In this document: positions 6,265-12,486 of the stretch, one piece after another | Numbering within the stretch: position 1 is the stretch's first letter | How the letters are laid out: every line of letters starts with the position of its first letter | Assembly (NCBI GenBank): GCA_035547055.1 | Contig: DASZVN010000150.1 | Coordinates: 1 to 12,486 of the forward strand | Origin: DASZVN01 sp035547055 | GTDB lineage: Bacteria; Pseudomonadota; Alphaproteobacteria; Rhizobiales; Methylopilaceae | DNA: 12,486 bases | Reading direction: 5' to 3' | Made by a program: the position numbers and the translations under genes | The notes under the pieces: model-generated | Seen by the model: the letters and a program-made list of their open reading frames with translations, nothing else | Databases searched by the model: none | Told to the model about the DNA's origin: nothing

Positions 6265-7581
6265 TCAGCGCGGCAGGGTGCCGTTGAGCGCCAGCACCTC
6301 GCCCGCGAGATAGAGCGAGCCGGTGATCAGCACTCGCGGCGGCGGGCCGCCGGCCGCCCGGATGGCGTCGAGCGCGGCGGGCACATCCGCATGCGCGGTC
6401 GCGGCGATGCCGACGCGGCGGGCGGTCGCCGCCACCTCGGCAGCGCTCCGCGAATGCTCGGCATGGGCGATCGGCACGGCATGGACGTGCTCGGCGAGGC
6501 CGCGGAAGGCGTCGAGGAAGCCGTCGCTATCCTTGGTGTCGAGCATCCCGGCGACGAGGACGAGCGGACGCGGCACCCGCTCCTCCAGCTCGGCCATCGC
6601 CGCCGCCGCGGCGCGGCCGCCGTCGGGATTGTGGCCGCCGTCGAGCCAGAGCTCGCTCTCCGCCGGCAGCAGCGACAGCAGGTGGCCCGCGGTGAAGCGC
6701 TGCATGCGCGCCGGCCATTCGACGCCGGCAAGGCCACGCTCGATCGCCGCGGCGCCGACGCCGAGCTCCGGCCGCGCCCGGAGCGCGGCGATGGCGGCGC
6801 CGGCGTTCTCGTGCTGGTGGCGGCCGACGAGACGCGGCAGCGGCAGGTCGAGCAGCCCGGCCTCGTCCTCGTAGACCAGCCGGCCGCGCTCCTCGCGCGC
6901 CTGCCAGTCCTGCCCCGAGACCAGGAGCGGCGCGCCGACCGACTGGGCCTGGCGCTCGATCACCGCCAGGGCCTCGACCGCCTGATGGGCGATCACGGCG
7001 GGAACGCCGCGCTTCAGGATGCCGGCCTTCTCGAAGGCGATCGCCTCGACGGTGTCGCCGAGGAACTTGGTGTGGTCGATCGACACCGGGGTGATGATGC
7101 TGGCGAGCGGCCGGTCGATCACGTTGGTGGCGTCGAGCCGGCCACCGAGGCCGACTTCGAGCAGGAGCACGTCGGCGGGGTGGCGGGCGAAGGCCAGCAT
7201 CGCGGCCGCGGTCGTGATCTCGAACAGGGTGATCGGCGCCCCGGCATTGATGCGCTCGACCTCCTCGAACAGGGCGACCAGCTCGGGCTCCTCGACCAGG
7301 CGGCCGCCGCCCGGCGCGCCGAGGCGGATGCGCTCGTGGAAGCGCACGAGATGGGGCGAGGTGTAGACATGGACGCTCTTCCCCCCCGCCTCGAGCATGG
7401 CGCGGAGGAACGCCACCACCGAGCCCTTGCCGTTGGTGCCGGCGACGTGGAAGGCCGGCGGCACCGCCCGCTCGGGATGGCCGAGCGCGGCGAGCAGGCG
7501 CTCCATGCGCCCGAGCGACAGGTCGATCTCGCGCGGATGCAGCGCGAGGAACCGCGCCAGGATGGACTCGCTCATTTCCAT
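6265..7581 (-). CDS. folC: Bifunctional dihydrofolate synthase / folylpolyglutamate synthase
   Basis: This 438-residue cytosolic enzyme joins glutamate to dihydropteroate, giving dihydrofolate, and extends the glutamate tail of folates, using ATP. The Mur-ligase-type ATP site is HVAGTNGKGSVVAF (45-58). Further family motifs are TSPHL (74-78), FERI-type FHERIRLG (81-88), FEITT (120-124), the Mg site LLEVGLGGRLDATN (140-153), SIDHTKFLG (167-175), FEKAGILK (183-190, with the lysine expected to be carbamylated), WPARMQ (289-294), LDGGHNPDG (313-321) and a C-terminal ITGSLYLAGEV. Length is normal. Two in-frame ATGs are close together, at 7581 (MEMSES) and 7575 (MSES). Neither has a good Shine-Dalgarno sequence, so the exact start is open. 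The gene follows accD on the same strand, the usual alphaproteobacterial order, but a 155-bp gap with an inverted repeat pair intervenes. Confidence 0.96.
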   Translation of the reverse strand: MEMSESILARFLALHPREIDLSLGRMERLLAALGHPERAVPPAFHVAGTNGKGSVVAFLRAMLEAGGKSVHVYTSPHLVRFHERIRLGAPGGGRLVEEPELVALFEEVERINAGAPITLFEITTAAAMLAFARHPADVLLLEVGLGGRLDATNVIDRPLASIITPVSIDHTKFLGDTVEAIAFEKAGILKRGVPAVIAHQAVEALAVIERQAQSVGAPLLVSGQDWQAREERGRLVYEDEAGLLDLPLPRLVGRHQHENAGAAIAALRARPELGVGAAAIERGLAGVEWPARMQRFTAGHLLSLLPAESELWLDGGHNPDGGRAAAAAMAELEERVPRPLVLVAGMLDTKDSDGFLDAFRGLAEHVHAVPIAHAEHSRSAAEVAATARRVGIAATAHADVPAALDAIRAAGGPPPRVLITGSLYLAGEVLALNGTLPR

Positions 7582-7611
7582 GAGAAGACGCCAATTATCA
7601 TCGGCACTGAC

Positions 7612-7706
7612 CCGTCATGCCCGGCCTTGGGCCGGGTATCCACGAGTTTGCAAAGGCGGCCACTGAAGAAAGTCGTGGATGGCCGGGACAAGCCCGGCCA
7701 TGACGG
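7612..7706. repeat. Inverted pair of GC-rich palindromes (REPIN-like element) between accD and folC
   Basis: The element has two 34-bp arms in opposite orientation, 7612-7645 and 7673-7706, around a 27-bp spacer. It begins CCGTCATG and ends CATGACGG, and ATCCACGA/TCGTGGAT flank the spacer. The arms match at 28 of 34 positions. Each arm is itself a hairpin: CCCGGCC-ttg-GGCCGGG (7620-7636) and GGCCGGG-acaag-CCCGGCC (7681-7699). Four of the six differences are two compensatory pairs that keep the hairpin stem. I recognise the GTCATGCCCGGC...TATCCACGA type of unit as a common intergenic repeat in alphaproteobacteria such as Bradyrhizobium and Rhodopseudomonas. It resembles the REP doublets called REPINs. 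It occupies most of the 155-bp accD-folC gap and could stabilise or stop the upstream mRNA. Confidence 0.8.
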
Positions 7707-7736
7707 AGAAGGGCGAACTTAAGGACATGTCGACTC

Positions 7737-8633
7737 TCACCCCGCCGCAGCCACCGCCTCGATCGGGGCGGCGCCGTTGCCGCGCGAGGACTTGGTGAGG
7801 AGCCGGCACAGCCGCGCCAGCGTCGCCCGCATCTCGCTCCGCGGCACGACGAGGTCGACCATGCCGTGGGCGTGGAGATATTCGGCGCGCTGGAAGCCTT
7901 CGGGCAGCTTCTCGCGGATGGTCTGCTCGATCACCCGCGGGCCGGCGAAGCCGATCAGGGCACCCGGCTCGGCGAGGTGGACGTCGCCCAGCATGGCGTA
8001 GGAGGCGGTGACGCCGCCGGTGGTCGGGTTCGTCAGCACGACGAGATAGGGCAGGCGGGCGTCGCGCAGCATCTGCACCGCGGCCGTCGTCCGCGGCATC
8101 TGCATCAGCGACAGGATGCCCTCCTGCATCCGGGCACCGCCCGAGGCCGCGAACAGGACGAACGGGCAGTGGTGCTCGAGTGCGGTGCCGGCTGCCGTCA
8201 CGATGGCCTCGCCCGCCGCCATGCCGAGCGAGCCGCCCATGAACTCGAAGTCCTGCGCGGCGATGACCACCGGCAGGCCCTCCAGCGTGCCGAGGCCGGC
8301 GCGCACCGCATCCTCGCGGCCGGTCTTGGCGCGGGCGTCGCGGATGCGGTCGACGTAGCGCTTCTCGTCGCGGAACTTCAGCGGGTCGGCCGGCACGTCC
8401 GGCAGCTCGATGTCCTCCCACTCGCCGTGGTCGAAGGTGATGCCGAGCCGCTGGGTGGCGCCGAGGCGCATGTGGTAGCCCGAGACCGGGATGACCCAGA
8501 GATTGGCCTCGACATCCTTGTGAAACACGAGCTGGCCGCTCTCGGGACACTTGATCCAGAGGTTCTCCGGCACCTCGCGGCGGCCGAGCAGGTTCTTGAT
8601 CTTCGGCCGGACGACGCTGGTGATCCAGTTCAT
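7737..8633 (-). CDS. accD: Acetyl-CoA carboxylase carboxyltransferase subunit beta
   Basis: This 298-residue protein pairs with AccA to move the carboxyl group from biotin to acetyl-CoA, making malonyl-CoA for fatty acid synthesis. The crotonase-like core is intact: FMGGSLGMAAGEA (131-143), the oxyanion-hole region ASGGARMQEGILSL (163-176), NPTTGGVTASYAMLGD (202-217), and GFAGPRVIEQT (228-238) leading to LPEGFQRAEYL. The N-terminal MNWI...VRPKI...REVPENLWIKCPE is typical. The four-cysteine zinc ribbon of the E. coli protein is reduced to a single cysteine (C29), with SGYHMR (51-56) where the second CxxC should be, as in rhizobial AccD. The ATG at 8633 has AGAGGAG 7 nt upstream, overlapping the trpA stop, so translation is probably coupled. 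The C-terminal alanine-rich tail is not conserved. Confidence 0.97.
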   Translation of the reverse strand: MNWITSVVRPKIKNLLGRREVPENLWIKCPESGQLVFHKDVEANLWVIPVSGYHMRLGATQRLGITFDHGEWEDIELPDVPADPLKFRDEKRYVDRIRDARAKTGREDAVRAGLGTLEGLPVVIAAQDFEFMGGSLGMAAGEAIVTAAGTALEHHCPFVLFAASGGARMQEGILSLMQMPRTTAAVQMLRDARLPYLVVLTNPTTGGVTASYAMLGDVHLAEPGALIGFAGPRVIEQTIREKLPEGFQRAEYLHAHGMVDLVVPRSEMRATLARLCRLLTKSSRGNGAAPIEAVAAAG

Positions 8634-8645
8634 CGCGACGCTCCT

Positions 8646-9484
8646 CTATTCGGCGGCCGCCTTGCGGGCGCCGCGGACGCCGGCGGCAAGGTCGGCGACC
8701 CGTCCCGTCACGGCGGCGGCGGTCTTCGGCGTGGCATGGCCGGCGGCGTCGAGGCTCGTCCTGACCGCCTCGACCAGGGCCGAGCCCACCACCACGCCGT
8801 CCGCGGCGCGCGCGGCCGCGGCGGCGTGGGCAGCGGTCTTGACGCCGAAGCCGATCGCGACGGGGAGGTCGGTCGATGCCTTGATGCGCTCGACCGCGCC
8901 GGCGACGCGGACGAAATCCGGCGTCGCCGCGCCGGTAATGCCGGTGATCGAGACATAGTAGAGAAAGCCCGACGTGCTCGCGAGCACCGCCGGCAGGCGC
9001 TCGGCATCCGTGGTGGGCGTGAGCAGGCGGATGATGCTGAGGCCGGCGGCCTCGGCCGGGCGGCGCAGCTCCTCGTCCTCCTCGGGCGGCAGGTCGACCA
9101 CGATCAGCCCGTCGACCCCGGCCGCCGCCGCCTCGGCGATGAAGCGTTCGGTGCCGCGGCGGAAGATCGGGTTGTAGTACCCCATCAGGACGATGGGGGT
9201 GTCGGCATCGCTCTCGCGAAACCGGCGGGCGAGGTCGAGCGTCTTCGCCAAGGTCTGCCCGGCCTTGAGGGCACGGAGATTGGCCGCCTGCACCGGCGGC
9301 CCGTCGGCCATCGGGTCGGAGAACGGCATGCCGAGCTCGATCAGGTCGGCGCCCGCCGGAGGCAGGCCGCGCAGGATGGCGAGCGAGGTGTCGAAATCGG
9401 GATCGCCCGCCGTGACGAACGTCACCAGCGCCGCCCGCCCCTCGGCCCGGCACCGCGCAAACCGCGTGGAAATGCGCGAGGCGC

Positions 9485-9488
<4 letters not shown>
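8646..9488 (-). CDS. trpA: Tryptophan synthase alpha subunit
   Basis: This 280-residue TIM-barrel enzyme cleaves indole-3-glycerol phosphate to indole and glyceraldehyde-3-phosphate and passes indole to TrpB through the complex. Conserved segments are LVTFVTAGDPD (21-31), ELGMPFSDPMADGP (51-64) with catalytic E51 and D62, MGYYNP (102-107), GLIVVDLP (127-134), YYVSITGITG (177-186) and the phosphate-binding GFGV (213-216) and GVVVGSALVE (231-240). The start is GTG at 9488, not a further upstream codon. It gives the expected N-terminus (VSASRISTRF), sits 6 nt after a clean GGAGG, and overlaps the trpB stop in a 4-nt GTGA junction. The open frame continues upstream to 9728, but that part lies wholly inside trpB. 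Overlap with trpB implies translational coupling and equal subunit synthesis. Confidence 0.97.
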
Positions 9489-10705
<1,217 letters not shown>

Positions 10706-10711
10706 GATGGC

Positions 10712-11368
10712 TCAGGTCTCGGCAGGGAGCGCCGCCGCGGCGCGGGCGGCGCGGATGAAGGCACGGATCAGCGCCGGGTCCTTGTCGCCGGGCGCGCGCT
10801 CGACGCCCGACGACACGTCGACCGCCGCGGCGCCGCTCGCCTGGATGGCGGCGGCGACGTTCGCGGCGTCGAGGCCGCCGGAAAGCACGAAGGGCCGGGC
10901 GAGGTCAAGGCCGGCGAAGACGCCCCAGTCGAAGGCGCGCGCGTTGCCGCCCGGCCGGGTGGCGCCTTTCGGCGGCTGCGCGTCGAGCAGCAGGCGGTCG
11001 ACCGCGGGATAGGCGGCGAGGCCGGCGGTGATGTCGGCCGCGGCGGCGACCGGCACCGCCTTCCACACCGCGCCGGCCCGGTGGCGCAGGGACGCCACGC
11101 GGGCGGCGCTCTCGCGGCCGTGGAGCTGGAGCACGTCGGGCCTCACCGCGGCGACGATCGCCTCGATCTCGGCGTCGGTCGCGTCAACGGTCAGCGCGAC
11201 GATCCGCGCCCGTCCGCGCGCGCGGTCCGCCAGCGGCGCCGCGGCGGCAGGCGCGACGTAGCGCGGGCTCGGCGGGAAGAAGACGAGGCCGACATAATCC
11301 GCCCCGGCACCCAGCGCGGCATCGAGCGCTTCTTCGCTGCGAAGGCCGCAGATCTTGACCTCGACCAT
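10712..11368 (-). CDS. trpF: Phosphoribosylanthranilate isomerase
   Basis: This 218-residue TIM-barrel enzyme converts N-(5-phosphoribosyl)anthranilate to its carboxyphenylamino-deoxyribulose isomer, the step before indole-glycerol phosphate synthase. Diagnostic segments are VKICGLR (4-10) with the catalytic cysteine C7, ADYVGLVFFPPSPR (23-36), VLQLHG (79-84), RLLLDAQPPKGATRPGG (125-141) with the catalytic aspartate D129, FVLSGGLDAANV (160-171) and DVSSGVER (184-191). The ATG at 11368 is chosen because the family's conserved VKICG lies right behind it and the length is normal. The frame stays open for a further 74 codons upstream, but that stretch shows no conserved motif. GAGCGG just before the ATG is a modest ribosome-binding site. 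It is the first gene of the trpFBA-accD run. pyrF, which often lies upstream of trpF in rhizobia, is not here. Confidence 0.95.
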   Translation of the reverse strand: MVEVKICGLRSEEALDAALGAGADYVGLVFFPPSPRYVAPAAAAPLADRARGRARIVALTVDATDAEIEAIVAAVRPDVLQLHGRESAARVASLRHRAGAVWKAVPVAAAADITAGLAAYPAVDRLLLDAQPPKGATRPGGNARAFDWGVFAGLDLARPFVLSGGLDAANVAAAIQASGAAAVDVSSGVERAPGDKDPALIRAFIRAARAAAALPAET

Positions 11369-11743
11369 GCCGCTCGGATCGCACGGCCAGCCGGCGATGT
11401 CCACCGCGCCGCCGGCATGGCAGGCGCGGGCGCGGGTATGGCCTTCGCCGAAAATGCGCGGCGTCCCGCGATCGGGCAAAACGCAAGACCATGCGTTGCG
11501 ATTTGCAACGGTCGGCGCCGCGTGCTCCCAGATATCGTGGCATTTCAGCGCGCGAGGCCCAAATAGAGGGGTAGCGCGGCTGGCAAGCAACTTGCTGAAG
11601 CGCTGGTCAAGCCGGTTGTCAGGTCTCGCGTCGCCGGCTCCGCTTTACGGACGGGGCGGGCAGTGCGCCTCTTGCGCGCCGCCTGCCCCGCCGGCCCGCC
11701 ACAGCCGATTGACCGCCGCCATCCGGCCGGGCAGACACGGCCG
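11369..11743. other. Divergent spacer between trpF and the acyl-CoA ligase gene
   Basis: This 375-bp gap should hold the promoters for both directions. Toward trpF, a weak -35/-10 candidate is TTGCCA (11581-11586) and TATTTG (11560-11565) with a short 15-bp spacer. Two overlapping dyads lie at 11480-11510. Near the right end, GGGCAG/CTGCCC (11658-11663 and 11683-11688) encloses a GCGC/GCGC mini-stem. AT-richer patches around 11470-11510 and 11530-11600 fit a control region. I see no convincing small gene and no leader peptide with clustered tryptophan codons. Confidence 0.5.
11480..11510. promoter_or_regulatory. Two overlapping inverted repeats upstream of trpF (possible operator or RNA switch)
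   Basis: AACGCA/TGCGTT (11480-11485 and 11492-11497, six-base gap) shares four bases with CGTTGC/GCAACG (11494-11499 and 11505-11510, five-base gap). The two stems cannot form at once. They lie about 110-140 bp before the trpF ATG. The repeated TTGC/GCAA half-sites could equally be a DNA operator. Which, if either, is functional cannot be told from one sequence. Confidence 0.3.
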
Positions 11744-12486
11744 ATGACCACCGCCGCCTCCGGCTTCGCCGCGCTTATCCCGCCGGGCGAGCGGGCGCTG
11801 GCTGCGCTTCTCCTGCGGCAGGCGGCGCGCTACGGCGAGCGGCCGCTGGTCGTCTTTCCCGAGACAAGCTGGACTTTCGCCGAGGCGCCCGCGCGTGCCG
11901 CCGGGGCCGCCGGCGCGCTCGCCGCCGCCGGGATCCGCCCCGGCGACCGGGTCGCGCTCCTCTGCGGCAACCGGCCGGAATTCCTCGCGACCTTCTTCGG
12001 CTGCGCCTGGCTCGGCGCGGCGGCGGTGCCGATCAACACCGCCTCGCGGGGCCTGCAGCTCCAGCACATCCTGGAAAACTGTGGTGCCCGGCTCCTCGTC
12101 GTCGAGGACACGCTGGCGCCGGCGCTCGAAACCATCGACCGCCGCGGCCTCGCGCTCGACGCGACCTGGATCGTCGGCGCGGACGCGACGCTGCCGTCCG
12201 GCGCGGCGGTCGCCCCCGCGCCCACCCGGCCGGGAGACCTCGCCGCACTGCTCTACACCTCCGGCACCACCGGGCCGTCGAAGGGCGTGTGCTGCCCGCA
12301 CGCCCAGCTCTTCTGGTGGGGCGCGAACACCGCCGACATCCTCGGCCTCGGCGAAGGCGAGCGGCTCTACACCGCGCTGCCGCTGTTCCACGTCAATGCG
12401 CTCAACACCGTCTACCAGGCGCTCCTCACCGGCTCGACGGCGATCTTCGGCAAGCGCTTCTCGGTCTCGGGCCTGTGGCCGGCGCT
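11744..12486 (+). CDS. AMP-binding acyl-CoA ligase, N-terminal part (3' truncated by window edge)
   Basis: The plus-strand frame from ATG 11744 stays open for 247 codons to the end of the window. It belongs to the ANL superfamily, which activates a carboxylic acid to an acyl-AMP and then forms the CoA thioester. The ATP/AMP-binding P-loop is YTSGTTGPSKGV (171-182). The N-terminal domain has SWTFAEA (42-48), AGIRPGDRVALLCGNRPEFL (62-81) and GAAAVPINTASRG (91-103). PLFHVNA (213-219) matches the A4/A5 region. The INTASRG signature and overall pattern are like the CaiC-type (crotonobetaine/carnitine-CoA ligase-like) ATP-dependent acyl-CoA ligases; the true substrate is unknown. The C-terminal domain with the catalytic lysine is beyond the window. 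No strong Shine-Dalgarno sequence precedes the ATG, and in-frame TTG 11672 and GTG 11663 are alternative but less likely starts. It is divergent from trpF and probably independent of tryptophan synthesis. Confidence 0.88.
   Translation, partial: MTTAASGFAALIPPGERALAALLLRQAARYGERPLVVFPETSWTFAEAPARAAGAAGALAAAGIRPGDRVALLCGNRPEFLATFFGCAWLGAAAVPINTASRGLQLQHILENCGARLLVVEDTLAPALETIDRRGLALDATWIVGADATLPSGAAVAPAPTRPGDLAALLYTSGTTGPSKGVCCPHAQLFWWGANTADILGLGEGERLYTALPLFHVNALNTVYQALLTGSTAIFGKRFSVSGLWPA

Noticed and set aside
7582..7736. Small gene or tRNA between accD and folC
   Set aside because: The gap is taken up by the inverted palindrome pair. There is no cloverleaf, and no open frame with coding-type third positions.
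11369..11590. N-terminal extension of TrpF by 74 residues
   Set aside because: The family begins a few residues before KICG, which is what ATG 11368 gives. The extension has no conserved motif and covers the dyad-rich control region. Its three scattered tryptophans do not make a leader peptide.

Overview
The window is about 12.5 kb of very GC-rich bacterial chromosome, roughly 70% or more over most genes, with third codon positions almost all G or C. Gene content points to an alphaproteobacterium, probably Hyphomicrobiales- or Rhodospirillales-like. The evidence is the order trpF-trpB-trpA-accD-folC, an AccD whose zinc ribbon has decayed in the way seen in rhizobial AccD, and an inverted pair of GC-rich palindromes between accD and folC of a type common in that class. 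A species cannot be named from the sequence alone.

Layout. Positions 2-133 (+) hold the last 43 codons of an unidentified gene. Positions 138-3852 (all -) form a small surface-polysaccharide cassette, read from right to left: a PAPS-dependent carbohydrate sulfotransferase, two tandem paralogous GT2 glycosyltransferases, and a third, divergent glycosyltransferase-like protein whose usual active-site motifs have changed. A lone carboxymuconolactone-decarboxylase-family gene lies at 3972-4565 (+). manC (4572-6005, -) makes GDP-mannose. A 259-bp gap full of stem-loops (6006-6264) separates manC from folC. folC, accD, trpA, trpB and trpF (6265-11368, all -) form the tryptophan, fatty acid and folate cluster. 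A 375-bp divergent spacer follows, and the window ends inside an acyl-CoA ligase gene on the plus strand (from 11744).

How the parts fit together. ManC supplies GDP-mannose and the GT2 enzymes could use it or other activated sugars. The sulfotransferase could then sulfate the product, so a sulfated, possibly mannose-containing exopolysaccharide or capsule is a reasonable inference. The acceptor and exporter are outside the window. TrpF, TrpB and TrpA perform three of the last steps of tryptophan synthesis; AccD is the carboxyltransferase beta subunit of acetyl-CoA carboxylase; FolC makes dihydrofolate and folylpolyglutamates. trpB and trpA overlap by 4 nt, and trpF/trpB and trpA/accD are 6 and 12 nt apart, so these four are almost certainly one transcript. 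folC is set apart by the repeat element.

I saw no rRNA, tRNA, CRISPR array, insertion sequence or transposase. Nothing in the window clearly amounts to a new multi-gene system. The points most worth a second look are the divergent glycosyltransferase, the compositionally distinct sulfotransferase, the inverted palindrome pair with compensatory changes, the stem-loop cluster upstream of manC, and the overlapping dyads upstream of trpF.
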